Position numbers and translations under genes: made by a program
In this document: piece after piece, positions 55,054 through 64,000 of the stretch
How positions within the stretch are numbered: position 1 is the first letter of the stretch
Layout: each line of letters opens with the position of its first letter
NCBI RefSeq assembly: GCF_000022085.1
Contig: NC_011892.1
Coordinates: 372,001-436,000 of the forward strand
Length of the DNA: 64,000 nucleotides
Direction: 5' to 3'
Source: Methylobacterium nodulans ORS 2060
GTDB taxonomy: Bacteria; Pseudomonadota; Alphaproteobacteria; Rhizobiales; Beijerinckiaceae
Notes under the pieces: model-generated
Told to the model about the DNA's origin: nothing
The model's database searches: none
What the model saw: the letters and a program-made list of their open reading frames with translations, nothing else

Positions 55054-55240
55054 CTGAGCCATTGGCCGAACCGAATTTGAACGGGTGGGAACAGCGCTCA
55101 GCATACCGGCAGCTTTGCAGCAGAACGCTTTATAGCTGTCTGGTCGCGGAACGTCGCTGGGATCAGGTATATTGGCCGATCGAGGAGCAGGCTTGGCGCT
55201 TCAAGCCGACCCGGCGCTCCTCCTCCAGGAGGACGCGCTG

Positions 55241-56228
55241 ATGCTCGCGATCCACCCGAACGCCCGCACCACCCCGGCCGTGCGCGCCGAAATCGCCCGC
55301 TCCCCCGAGCCCTCCGGGGTGCTGGCCCAGCGCTTCGGCGTCTCCACCGAGACCATCCGCAAATGGCGCAAGCGCGGCCCGGCCGACTGCCAGGACCGCT
55401 CCGCTCGACCCCACAAGCTGCCCTGGAAAGCCAGCGCGGCGGAGCGCGCCGTCGTGTGCGCGCTCCGCCGCGCCACCGGCTTCCCGCTCGATGATCTCAC
55501 CTTCATCGTCAGCCACTTTCTGCCGCATCTGAACCGCGACGCGGTCTACCGCATCCTCAAGGCCGCAGGCCTCAACCGGCTCACCCCTGCCGACCGCACC
55601 CGCAAGCCGCACAGCGCGTTCAAGGAGGACGAGGTCGGCTTCGTGCACCTGGACGTGAAACACCTGCCCAAGCTGCAGGATCGGGACGGCATCACCCGCA
55701 AGCGCTCCCTCTAGGTCGCCATCGACCGTGCCGCGCGCTTCGTGCGTCTGGCCGTCAAAGACGACGAGATGGCTGCCTCGGCGATCGCCTTCCTGGAGGA
55801 GGCGCTTGCGGCCCTGCCGTTTCGGGTCACGCATATGCCGACCGACTGCAGCTCCTGCTTCACCGCCGATGAGTTCGAGACGGCCTGCCGGCGGCACGGT
55901 GTGGAGCACCGCACGACCCGGCCCTCCACGCCGCGCTACCTTCGGGATGGTGGAGCGCTTCAACGGGCGGGTGCCGCGCGAGGTCTTGGGCATCACGCTC
56001 TATCGCCATCGTGACCTTGAGACGGTGCTGGCCGGCTTGAACACGGCCGACAACGGCCGTCGTCAGCGTGCCCTGAAGAGCCGCTCCCCGGACCTGGTGC
56101 TGCGTGATCGCCTGAAGGCGAAACCCGCGTTGGCCAAACCCACCACGAAGCCGCCTGACCCGGACGCGCTCCCCAAAGCGCTCCAGGTTGTTGCGTCCAC
56201 CAAGGAGGTTTCGCATCCAGACAGATAG
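55241..56228 (+). pseudogene. IS481-family transposase with an amber codon and a frameshift
   Basis: From ATG 55241 the frame encodes the helix-turn-helix region (VLAQRFGVSTETIRKWRKRG) and the integrase core start GFVHLDVKHLPKLQDRDG. A TAG at 55712-55714 replaces the Tyr expected before VAIDRA. The frame continues with THMPTDCSSCFTADEF and THRPYTP-like sequence, then near 55935 shifts to another frame for GMVERFNGRVPREVLGI and the C-terminus ending at 56228. The family's DDE core is thus present but split. Two separate lesions make it inactive unless both are bypassed. Confidence 0.83.
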
Positions 56229-56381
56229 ATGCCCTTGGGGTTCATACTCGCCCGGCTTGGTGCTCGGGAAAGCTGGGCGCGCCCATTCAGCTACCGCGTT
56301 GGGTGAGCCTTCCCGCTGAGGTGGATCCGGGACGTGCTGGCCATCGGCGCCGACGCGTATCGCTGATGCTCTCCGATGTGG

Positions 56382-57404
56382 TCAGGTCTTCAAGACGACA
56401 CATGCGCCGCCGGCCACACGGATTTTCGTGCAGAGTGCATCCGCTTGCTCCCGGTTCTGGGCCGGGATGCGGACCCTGTAGAATGCCCCGCTACCCCGGT
56501 TCAGTAGACGTGTGCCAATGATCATCGGGCGTGCCTGCCCGATCACTTGCGCGTACGTGGAGCGCGCACGGGCGAAGCTCTCGAGTGCCTGCGCCTTCGA
56601 AAAGTTTCCGGCCAGTTGAACACCCCAGGGTCCCCACGGCGGGGGAGCTGGCGGAACGATGACGCGGTCAATCACAGGGGGCGTCGGACGCTCAAGACGT
56701 GAAGGCAAACGCAGGGCCGCCGTGACCTGCAGGCAATTCGGGGCAGCCTCTGCCCGCTGATAGGCGGCCATGTGCCCGGCTGGACCGGCGGCGGGCTTCG
56801 CGGTGTGAGCCTCTGCCGGCTCGCTTGCGGCGTCTTCGCGACCACCTTTACCGGTGAAGGCCGAGCTGCGACCCTCCGTGACGGCGGCCTGTCGCTGCCC
56901 GGCCGTGGCCGGCCGCCACTCTTCCGCTGGTCTCCCAGTTACCGCATAGACGTAGGCGCGGGTCTCAGCAGGCAAGCTGCCCGAGCCGGCAATCCAGCTG
57001 GCCACGCGGGCCGGTCCGCCGTTATAGGCGGCTGCGGCAAGACCGAGATTGCCGAACCGCTTGCGCAGGTCAGCCAGGAGGTGTGCTGCGTGTGGAATGG
57101 CTTGCTCAGGGTCGAAGGGATCGGCGAGGCCGCGCTCGCGTGCGGTGCCGGGCATGAACTGAGCCACTCCCTGCGCCCCCGCGGCGCTGACGGCACCCAC
57201 CCGGAAGCTACTTTCTCGCCAGATCAGACGCGTGAGAAAGGACACCGGCAGCCCTTGGGCCCTAGCCGAGCTTTCGACGATCCGGCAGAGCGCCTGCTCG
57301 ACGGTCTCCGTCGCAGCCGTGCCGGGGGCGGTTTGCGCCGCGGGTGCAACGAGCGAGGCCCCAACCACGCTGGTGAGGAGCGTACGCGCAAGCTTCTCAG
57401 TCAC
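56382..57404 (-). CDS. Exported lytic transglycosylase (SLT domain) with C-terminal SPOR-like domain
   Basis: A 340-residue protein. A signal peptide lies at residues 1-27. The SLT domain follows with the catalytic Glu in RLIWRESSFRVGAVS, then AAGAQGVAQFMPGTARERG and the AAYNGGPARVASWI motif. A proline-rich linker leads to a C-terminal SPOR-like region (GPWGVQLAGNFSKAQALESF). It would cut peptidoglycan glycan strands; lone SLT proteins on mobile DNA are often tied to conjugation machinery. The start is GTG 57404. No conjugation genes are seen in the window. Confidence 0.84.
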   Translation of the reverse strand: MTEKLARTLLTSVVGASLVAPAAQTAPGTAATETVEQALCRIVESSARAQGLPVSFLTRLIWRESSFRVGAVSAAGAQGVAQFMPGTARERGLADPFDPEQAIPHAAHLLADLRKRFGNLGLAAAAYNGGPARVASWIAGSGSLPAETRAYVYAVTGRPAEEWRPATAGQRQAAVTEGRSSAFTGKGGREDAASEPAEAHTAKPAAGPAGHMAAYQRAEAAPNCLQVTAALRLPSRLERPTPPVIDRVIVPPAPPPWGPWGVQLAGNFSKAQALESFARARSTYAQVIGQARPMIIGTRLLNRGSGAFYRVRIPAQNREQADALCTKIRVAGGACVVLKT

Positions 57405-57604
57405 TGGGCCGATTTTAGCCTCTGCAGCCCGCGGTTCAACACAAGGACCATGATTGCGGGGCAATGTGACCGCAGTACCGAAACGCACCCATTCTCGATG
57501 AAGTGCTCCGGTTTGGCGTGCAGATAGCAAAATACGCCAGGCAGGTCGCCATCGCATTCTGGAGAGAAAAGCGGCACGGGCGCGAAACGGCGTCTGCATG
57601 CCAT

Positions 57605-57853
57605 CGTTGGCGGGCATAGCTGGCGCGAGAGGTCAAACCGAGGGTAGCGGCTGAGGCAAATGCAGCACGGAGGCTCAACCGCCAGGAAACCACGCTACTC
57701 GTCGTCGCCCAGATCAGGGTTTCGGGCGGACATAAAGGGGCACAGCCCACGCCTGACATCGACGGTTTTGGGGCTGGAGCAGTCGATGTCGCCCGCCCAG
57801 GGATGTAGGCGGATCGTCCATGGGTCGACGTCGTCGATCCCGCCAATGGCATA
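57605..57853. other. Short spacer before the tandem repeat
   Basis: About 250 bp with no supported gene. It may be the downstream part of a minus-strand gene whose repeat region begins at 57854, but no family features are visible. Confidence 0.3.
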
Positions 57854-58017
57854 GGTTCTTCGGGTCAGGACGGCCCACCGGGGCGGCACTGGTCTGGAGG
57901 CCACGACGGGATGAGTTCTCCGGACCAGGGCGACCTGCCGGGGCGGCTCCGGTCTGGAGACCACGACGGAATGGGTTCTTCGGGCCAGGATGGTCTGTCG
58001 GTGCGACACCGGTTTGG
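57854..58017. repeat. 60-bp tandem repeat, about 2.7 units, cut by an IS6-family element
   Basis: Units begin at 57854, 57914 and 57974 with (A/G)GTTCTTCGGGTCAGG-like sequence and CCACGACGG near their ends. The period is exactly 60 bp, a multiple of three, so the repeat keeps frame. On the plus strand it gives GPGRPAGAAPVWRPRRN-like repeats and on the minus strand RRTHPVVASRPVPPRW-like repeats. The third unit stops at the left end of the IS6-family element. Which strand, if any, was coding is unclear. Confidence 0.75.
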
Positions 58018-58915
58018 AGGGGCCTGTCGCAAACGCGAACGCGCCGGCGTTCATGGAGCGTTAGGCATATCCGCTCAGCTTGCCGCCTCCGCCCCGGAGC
58101 CGGCCCATGATCCTCACCGCCCTCGCCCTCAAGCTGAAGCGGCAGGCCCGTGGCGACTTCCGGAGTCGGCATGTCGAGGCCACGCTCATCGTCCAGGCCG
58201 TCTTCTGGTCCCTGTGCCCTATGCCCTGAGCGACCGCGACATCGAGGAGATGCTCGTGTAGCGCGGCCTGAAGGTGGACCACTCCACCATCACCCGCTGG
58301 GTGCTCGCCGACGCCCCAACCATCGGGCGTCGCCTGCGCAGCTTCCACAAGCCGCACTGCGGATCCGTGCGCGTCGATGAGACCTCCATCCGGATCCGCG
58401 GCCAGGGGCGCTCCCTGGACCGGGCCATCGACAAGCATGGCGAGCCGGTCGATTTTCTCCTCACCGCCCACCGCGATCTCGATGCCGCCAAGCGCTTCTT
58501 CTGCAACATGCTGCACGATCAGCCGCTTCTCGCCCCGGACCGGATCGGCACGGATGGGGCCGGCCCCGACCCGCCGGCCCTCGCCGCGAGCCGGGAGGAC
58601 GGCCTGCTGCCCCACGCGCCCACTCACCATGTCACCAAGCCCCTGCAGCAAGGGGATCGCGAGCGACCACTTCCGGGTCAAGCGGCCCATGCCGCGGGTG
58701 GGTGGCTTTCCAGTCATTCGCGTCAGCGCGGCGCCCGATCCAGGGCTTCGCGGCCATGCGGTGGCTGCGCACGGGCTTCGGCTTCGCGGGGGCGTGGACG
58801 GTGCGCGAGCAGAACCAGCTGCTCGCCTCCTTCGGTCTTCCCGTCGCGAACAAAGCGTGAAAGCGAGACGGCGGAGCCCCTTCTGCGCCTCGGCTCCGAG
58901 TTTGCGACAAGCCCC
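58018..58915 (+). mobile_element. IS6-family insertion sequence, decayed
   Basis: An element of about 898 bp. The left end is GGGGCCTGTCGCAAAC and the right end is its near-complement (GTTTGCGACAAGCCCC) at about 58900-58915. It encloses a transposase gene with several stops and frameshifts. It cut a 60-bp tandem repeat on its left side. A left-end remnant of a related copy is at 54803-54900. No direct target repeat is obvious. Confidence 0.78.
58107..58859 (+). pseudogene. IS6-family transposase remnant with several frameshifts and stops
   Basis: Family segments appear in order but in different frames: ARGDFRSRHVEATLIVQAV from ATG 58107, then YALSDRDIEEMLV followed by a TAG at 58259-58261, then RGLKVDHSTITRWVLADAP, SVRVDETSIRIRG, PVDFLLTAHRDLDAAKRFF, LAPDRIGTDGA, DHFRVKRPMP and a final FGLPVANKA ending at 58859. 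At least three frame changes plus one amber codon occur. It is clearly inactive. Confidence 0.82.
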
Positions 58916-59114
58916 GCCGTAGCGTTTGGCGGCGCCCTCACGCTCATTGGTGCACTTTCCGGCCAGCGCACGCGAGCCTCCGCTGGCGTAGCGTGCGTCA
59001 GCCTGAGCATCTGCCTTGACGGCCACTCACGCTCGCCCCTCAAGAGGGCTCAAGAGAGACTGTTGCACAGCCGGTGCCGGGAGGACCGGACGGACCACAG
59101 GGTGTCTCTCGTGA

Positions 59115-60263
<1,149 letters not shown>

Positions 60264-60515
60264 CCTTCAACACAGCCGCTCAGTCGTCGTGGCGCTGCCG
60301 TGGCGAATTTGTCCCATAGCGCGTCCCTTTACGCTAGGTCAGGCGTACCACCACACAACGGGACTGAACATCAGCTGGATGGGGCTCGAAGGGCAGCGTG
60401 ACGGCGGCAACGATGGGGCAGAGAGCAGCCAGGGCAATCGATACGACTGACCACCCAGCGCACCGATGGATGATGATGCCGTGATCGCGGGCGCCTTCAA
60501 GGCCGAGGAGCCGGC
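60264..60515. other. Spacer after the IS110 transposase
   Basis: No supported gene. Part of it may be the 3' noncoding region of the IS110 element, where the bridge-RNA-type noncoding end could lie in this family. Confidence 0.3.
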
Positions 60516-60755
60516 CTAGATCGGCTTCAGATATACCGTCGTGTCGATGCCTGGCCTCTCGGCATCCTCGCCAGCGGCCTCTACTGCGTCTTCAATGATC
60601 GTCTTGAAGACAATGCCGGTGTGAACGGTCCCATCCTTGGTAAGGATGACCTCATACCTGGGCGTGAATCCCTGATAGTCATGCTCAACGACCATTACGG
60701 CGTTGCCTGGATCAGGTGGCTTCTGTCCATCCTTCCAGATCTTCACTGCAAGCAT
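60516..60755 (-). CDS. Small hypothetical protein
   Basis: A 79-residue acidic protein (VVEHDYQGFTPRYEVILTKD and ending DTTVYLKPI) with a beta-rich look. The ATG at 60755 follows a strong GGAGGAGG site six bases upstream. No family is recognised. It stands alone between the IS110 element and the plasmid replication region, transcribed away from the latter. Confidence 0.6.
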   Translation of the reverse strand: MLAVKIWKDGQKPPDPGNAVMVVEHDYQGFTPRYEVILTKDGTVHTGIVFKTIIEDAVEAAGEDAERPGIDTTVYLKPI

Positions 60756-61336
60756 GATCCCTCCTCCCGTTCCTGATTGTGTTTCAAGCCATAGTTATGC
60801 GCCAGAGCTCTGCGCGCTGATTTCTCGACTCTGGCAGAAGCACAACACATGCCCCCTGCACCCCTCGATGGCGTTGTGCCAGCGGGCCAAGGCCGCTTCG
60901 AGTGGAGATCCTGGCGCCTCGGCCCGGGGCAGGTGCTTCGCCCCCATCAGCAGAGCAGCGCCGCCTGAGCTTTGCTTATGGGATGCGACAACCCGCGAGC
61001 TCTCAGTCAACGTCGAGGACGGCCGGGTGGGTGCAATGGGTCGGCGCGCGGCCTGTGGGCGCCGGTTACCCGAGGCGGGGCGCCGAAGGAGCTCGCTGAG
61101 GCCCTGCACCGGCTCCCGCGCGCCGAGCGCGATGCCGTGAACCGGACGGTGGGTGAACTGGAAGTTGCGGCCTACGAGCGGGCGTTCGACCGCATCGGCA
61201 CGGCCGCCTGACTATCCCGAGATCCCGTGCCGGGGCACCGACCGGCACGGGTCGGCTCCTTGGGACCCATGCTGGTGATCTCCATTCACACCGCTGCTTG
61301 CTGAGGGATGGGTGGGGCCTTCGGGAGAAGCCCGCT
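60756..61336. other. 580-bp stretch with only doubtful coding traces
   Basis: No gene can be supported. A plus-strand frame ending at 61211 gives LAEALHRLPRAERDAVNRTV and GELEVAAYERAFDRIGTAA, which looks like a genuine helical C-terminus, but no start or upstream body is evident. It may be a gene remnant. Confidence 0.3.
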
Positions 61337-61470
61337 GCGAGGGCTTGTCACGTTGGGCAGCGTTCCGGCTTGCCACGGCTGATCGAGCGCCGTAGCCGGT
61401 CCGGATGAACGCGCTCTCGTACGCCGGCTGCCGCTTCCCGCCCGATATCATCCACACGGCGTGCTGGATG
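61337..61470 (+). repeat. Left-end remnant of an IS6-family element like the one at 22587
   Basis: GGGCTTGTCACGTTGGGC, the following leader and the first codons of a transposase (ALSYAGCRFPPDIIH) match 22587-22715. The similarity ends abruptly near 61460. The remaining element is absent. Confidence 0.7.
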
Positions 61471-61599
61471 ATCTCGGCGGGAAACTGGTGGCGGGCTACG
61501 ATAGGAACTGTATGCCCCCTGCCCTACCCCGACTAGCACTTCCCGTCACCGGTTCGCGTGACAAAGCTGTCTCACAAACTGCGGACGGTACAGAGTCTA

Positions 61600-61660
61600 G
61601 CTCGACTCGAATCCGGAGCACGATTCGCTTTGGCGCTGTTGATTCGCTCAGATTCGCAGT
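61600..61660 (+). repeat. Iteron-like GATTCGC repeats in the replication leader
   Basis: GATTCGC occurs at 61622-61628, 61641-61647 and 61651-61657, and CGAATC (the opposite orientation) at 61608-61613. They cluster in the AT-richer region upstream of the small DNA-binding-like gene and repC. They could be replication-initiator or partition-protein sites. The number is small, so chance is possible. Confidence 0.4.
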
Positions 61661-61820
61661 TGAATTCCATAACGGATCTGATCGGAGCAGAGTCTCGCCC
61701 CGTTTCGAGACAAAAGCGCGCAGCTGCAAGCTGTGCTATGTGCTGTACATAGTGATCTAAGGTTGCATCCACCGTCCAATTTCCGCTTGGCATTGCCCTT
61801 GCCGGCGGATTCATGACAGG

Positions 61821-61838
61821 ACTCGTAACGCTACGAGT
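61821..61838. promoter_or_regulatory. Operator-like palindrome ACTCGTA-N4-TACGAGT
   Basis: A perfect 7-bp inverted repeat lies 17 bp before the ATG of the small ribbon-helix-helix-like protein. Such small regulators often repress their own genes from a site of this kind. The link is inferred from position. Confidence 0.5.
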
Positions 61839-61854
61839 CGTGGAGCGGATGTGT

Positions 61855-62055
61855 ATGGCTGACCCTCTGTCTCAAGCGCGCGTGAAGAAGCTGCGGGAGG
61901 CCCGCAAGGCCCTCGGCGAGCGTGAGACGAATGTATGGGTGCCGGCGCACATCCAGGCCGCGATCGACAGGGCTGTTGAAGCGGGGCAGTTCCCGAATCG
62001 GCGCCTGGCGATCATTCACGCCTTGGAGCAGACCTTTGCGGAGCGAGACATGTAG
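61855..62055 (+). CDS. Small ribbon-helix-helix-like plasmid protein
   Basis: A 66-residue protein. After a basic segment (ARVKKLREARKALG) comes ETNVWVPAHIQAAIDRAVEA and FPNRRLAIIHALEQTF, which reads like a short beta strand followed by two helices, as in ribbon-helix-helix repressors. The start at ATG 61855 is preferred; an ATG at 61813 would swallow the operator-like palindrome. It lies directly upstream of the repC leader, so a role in copy control or partition is plausible. No exact family is claimed. Confidence 0.6.
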   Translation: MADPLSQARVKKLREARKALGERETNVWVPAHIQAAIDRAVEAGQFPNRRLAIIHALEQTFAERDM

Positions 62056-62068
62056 GCGTCGGCAAAGC

Positions 62069-62104
62069 AAAAAGGCCCCGAGGTGGGGACCTCGAGGCCT
62101 TTTG
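62069..62104. terminator. Bidirectional hairpin terminator in the repC leader
   Basis: AAAAGGCC, GAGGT, a GGGG-type loop and the complementary ACCTC, GGCCTTTT form a strong stem. On the minus strand it is followed by TTTTT, on the plus strand by TTTT. It ends the small upstream gene and probably also the antisense RNA described next. Confidence 0.7.
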
Positions 62105-62147
62105 GATCTCATAGGGTGCTGGGGAGCACCTAGAAGACCGGATTAGC
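62070..62147 (-). ncRNA. Candidate antisense counter-transcript (ctRNA-like) of the repC leader
   Basis: On the minus strand a -35 box TTGACG (62177-62182) and a -10 box TAGAAG (62154-62159) are separated by 17 bp. A transcript from about 62147 would run about 78 nt, form the hairpin GGTGCT/AGCACC (62115-62130), and end at the T-rich terminator at 62070. repABC plasmids encode such an antisense RNA just upstream of repC to control copy number. Position, length and terminator fit; the promoter is read by eye and untested. Confidence 0.5.
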
Positions 62148-62242
62148 ACCCTCCTTCTAGCGCCTCCCTCCTGCATCGTCAATGACGCCCGACTCGGGCG
62201 AACGGTCCCGCTTTGCCTCCCTCAAGGAGGTGTGGAGTGGAG

Positions 62243-63388
62243 ATGGTTCAGACCGGGAGCCGGCCGCTGACGCGCGCCGCTCTCGCAGGGAGGAGACGCG
62301 CCCTCGATGATGGGCGGACGGTGACGCGCAGGGAGTTGTCTGCATCCGCCCGGGAGGCCGCCAAGGCGCTTAGCCTGCGCCCGGCGTTGCGCCTGGTGCT
62401 CTCCGAGCTCGTCGCCGCGTGGGGCGAGCAGGCGTGGTCGCGCCTGATCGTGTGGCCCTCGAACGAGTACCTCGTGTCGCGGACTGGGCTATCTGAGCGC
62501 GCCGTGCGCTACGCATTGCGCGATCTCGTGGCCCTGGAGCTCATGACGCCGAAGGACTCCGCCAACGGCAAGCGCTACGCCATTCGGGCGCCAGACGGCG
62601 CGATCGTCGACGCGTTCGGGTTCGACCTGACGCCGCTCTATGCGCGACGGGGTGAATGGGCGACCGCGATCAAGGCGCGCGCCGAGGAACTCGAGCGCCG
62701 CCGCCGCGCCTTCGATCTGCTGACGATCCACCAGCGTGCCGTCGCCGAGGCGCTGCGCGCGCTCGCGAGCCGCTACCCCGAAACGCCAATCGCCGACCTC
62801 GCCGAGGTCCGGGCAAGCCTCGAAGCGTCCTCGCCCAGCCGCCGGGGCAGCGGCGATCCGACGTTCGTGCTCGAGGCTTGGGTCGAACTGCGCCAGATGG
62901 TCGAGGAACGCTTCTACGCAGCCGGCAATGACGGCAAGCCCTGCCGCCACAATGAAACAAACAACGGATCCCCCAGTGAGTCTTGGAGCAAAAGCTCACC
63001 GGGAACGGTTGGGGCCGTCCGCTACATCGAACGGCCGACCGTGGGTCTGCAGCCATCGCTGGTGATGGAAGCCTGCCCTGTGGTGCGCGATCTGGTGAGC
63101 GGGGAGATCCGCGAAGAGCACGACATTCTCGATGCCGGCCGGCAGCTGCGGGCCTCGATCGGGGCGCACCAGAGCGCGTGGGTCGAGGCGTGCAAGGCGC
63201 TGGGACCACATCAGGCGGCTCTCCTCGTGCTCATCGTTGCGCAGCTCCACGACGATGATGTCTCGTCGGGCCAGAACCGGATTCGCAATCCAGGCGGTTA
63301 CTTCCGGCGTCTCGTGCGCCTTGCTGCGGAAGACCGCTACAGTCCCGAGGCTGAGCTCCTGGCCATGCGCCGACGCCGCCTGACATAG
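62243..63388 (+). CDS. repC: RepC-like plasmid replication initiator
   Basis: A 381-residue replication protein. The N-terminal winged-helix region has SRLIVWPSNEYLVSRTGLSE, RAVRYALRDLVALELMTPKD and NGKRYAIRAPDGAIVDAFGF, then DLTPLYARRGEW, all typical of RepC. The C-terminal domain has WVEACKALGPHQAALLVLIV and the RNPGGYFRRLVRLA ending. The ATG at 62243 was chosen; an AAGGAGG site lies 12 bases upstream and earlier codons look noncoding. No repA or repB partition genes lie upstream, where repABC plasmids keep them. It probably starts replication at an origin within or near its own gene. Confidence 0.82.
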   Translation: MVQTGSRPLTRAALAGRRRALDDGRTVTRRELSASAREAAKALSLRPALRLVLSELVAAWGEQAWSRLIVWPSNEYLVSRTGLSERAVRYALRDLVALELMTPKDSANGKRYAIRAPDGAIVDAFGFDLTPLYARRGEWATAIKARAEELERRRRAFDLLTIHQRAVAEALRALASRYPETPIADLAEVRASLEASSPSRRGSGDPTFVLEAWVELRQMVEERFYAAGNDGKPCRHNETNNGSPSESWSKSSPGTVGAVRYIERPTVGLQPSLVMEACPVVRDLVSGEIREEHDILDAGRQLRASIGAHQSAWVEACKALGPHQAALLVLIVAQLHDDDVSSGQNRIRNPGGYFRRLVRLAAEDRYSPEAELLAMRRRRLT

Positions 63389-63437
63389 AGGCCATGATGT
63401 CAGAAAAGATCGTTCAATATGTGATGGTGCTGCGTCG

Positions 63438-64000
63438 TTGATTTCCTGTGTACGTCACCTTGACCATTGGGAGCGGCTGGCCACCTTCTGGTGGCATCTC
63501 GGGGGCGCAGCCTACGGGGAGCCAGGCTCGGCCCCGCGGTCCGAACAGGGCGGCACGAGATGCACGCGCAGAATCGACTGCACGATCGTCTTCAGCGGCG
63601 TCCGCTGGCGAACGATCTGGGTCGCGACGGGCGATGAGACCGAGCTCGGCGTTCGCGTCCTGACGACCGAGGCCGTTTTCAAGATCGCCCCGGTCGGCGG
63701 CCGGCCCGCGGCTCGTCACATCCCAGGTGAGCCTCCCGTCCCCTGCCCCGAAGCGAGCGATGCCAGGATCCGGTCCGTGGCCGCGCGAGCCGTCGCTGCC
63801 GTGACAACCCATGCGGCCGGCCTGCCCCGGGTCACTGCGGTCCACGCTGCCGAGAGCGACCATGCCACGCTCGGCCACGCGGCGGTCCGCGGGAGCCGCC
63901 AACCGTCTCGGCTTGATAGAACCTTCGGGCGCAAGCATTGCGGTGACGCGGGCCACGCCCGCGCGGCGCGTGTGGCGGACCGCGGGGCCGTGGTTCTGGT
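63438..64000 (+). CDS. Open frame running off the right edge, unidentified
   Basis: One plus-strand frame stays open for about 187 codons to the end of the window. It reads HLDHWERLATFWWHLGGAAY, then RTIWVATGDETELGVRVLTT, before a less protein-like stretch. A TTG at 63438 is a possible start. No family is recognised, and long open frames on either strand are common at this GC content, so it may not be a gene. The overlapping minus-strand frame (63414-63956) is no more convincing. Confidence 0.25.
   Translation, partial: MISCVRHLDHWERLATFWWHLGGAAYGEPGSAPRSEQGGTRCTRRIDCTIVFSGVRWRTIWVATGDETELGVRVLTTEAVFKIAPVGGRPAARHIPGEPPVPCPEASDARIRSVAARAVAAVTTHAAGLPRVTAVHAAESDHATLGHAAVRGSRQPSRLDRTFGRKHCGDAGHARAARVADRGAVVL

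Noticed and set aside
56382..57404. Evidence of a conjugation system from the SLT transglycosylase
   Set aside because: No VirB/Trb or relaxase genes are present in the window, so the single SLT protein is not sufficient.
57854..58017. CRISPR array
   Set aside because: Repeats are directly adjacent with no spacers, the period is 60 bp, only about 2.7 units exist, and no cas genes are present.
63414..63956. Minus-strand frame of 180 codons at the right edge
   Set aside because: No ribosome site, no motif, and a competing open frame on the other strand; not supportable.

Overview
The window is GC-rich DNA of alphaproteobacterial type. The insertion-sequence families (IS6, IS1182, IS481, IS110), the RepC-like initiator and the catabolic gene content fit a Hyphomicrobiales host, most plausibly Methylobacterium or a close relative. 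That host assignment is inference; no rRNA or housekeeping marker is present. A lone repC-type replication gene at the right end (about 61.6-63.4 kb) suggests a plasmid or megaplasmid, or a chromosomal island that absorbed one. The whole segment is accessory DNA: transport and catabolic operons separated by insertion-sequence scars and at least a dozen broken genes.

Layout. 0-10 kb: an aromatic/shikimate catabolic cluster with an edge-truncated aromatic-acid MFS transporter, a broken mmsA, an HpaI-type aldolase, an HpaH-type hydratase and an intradiol (hydroxyquinol-type) dioxygenase on the minus strand. These are divergent from a GntR regulator, a TIM-barrel enzyme (probable 3-dehydroshikimate dehydratase), an MHS (ShiA-like) transporter, a shikimate dehydrogenase and a frameshifted type II dehydroquinase. 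10-15.5 kb: a deaminase and an ABM-domain membrane protein, then a scar zone with truncated IS1182, a plasmid gene fragment, and aroE and ketoglutarate-semialdehyde dehydrogenase remnants fused head to tail. 15.3-22.3 kb: a sugar-acid type operon (MFS, lactonase-like amidohydrolase, PdxA, TctA fragment, GarR-type reductase, truncated IlvD) with a divergent LysR gene. 22.5-23.4 kb: the 5' part of a tRNA-Arg abutting an IS6-family element.

23.4-37.3 kb: an AI-2E family exporter; a sulfite-oxidation operon (YeiH, SorA, SorB, TauE); then a dicarboxylate module (DctA, an amidohydrolase lacking its metal ligands, two-subunit fumarase, four-subunit succinate dehydrogenase/fumarate reductase) with a LysR regulator. 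37.6-45.3 kb: an mmsA 3' fragment, another LysR, a second sulfite/sulfur dehydrogenase (SoxC with a cytochrome c), a broken MFS gene, a nitroreductase, a thioesterase and an AhpD-like protein. 45.6-57.4 kb: a large alpha/beta-hydrolase membrane protein, a frameshifted VOC protein, three tandem phytanoyl-CoA-dioxygenase-like paralogues divergent from a glycosyltransferase, a dead IS481 and an SLT/SPOR transglycosylase. 57.6-64 kb: a truncated 60-bp tandem repeat, a decayed IS6, an apparently intact IS110, and the plasmid replication region with an operator-like palindrome, iteron-like repeats, a probable antisense RNA and repC.

Functionally the window looks like a collection of acquired carbon- and sulfur-source modules: aromatics/shikimate, sugar acids, C4-dicarboxylates, and sulfite from organosulfonates. 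The least explained parts are the triplicated PhyH-like enzymes with their shared N-terminal signature next to a glycosyltransferase, and the dicarboxylate operon whose amidohydrolase and flavoprotein have both lost textbook key residues.
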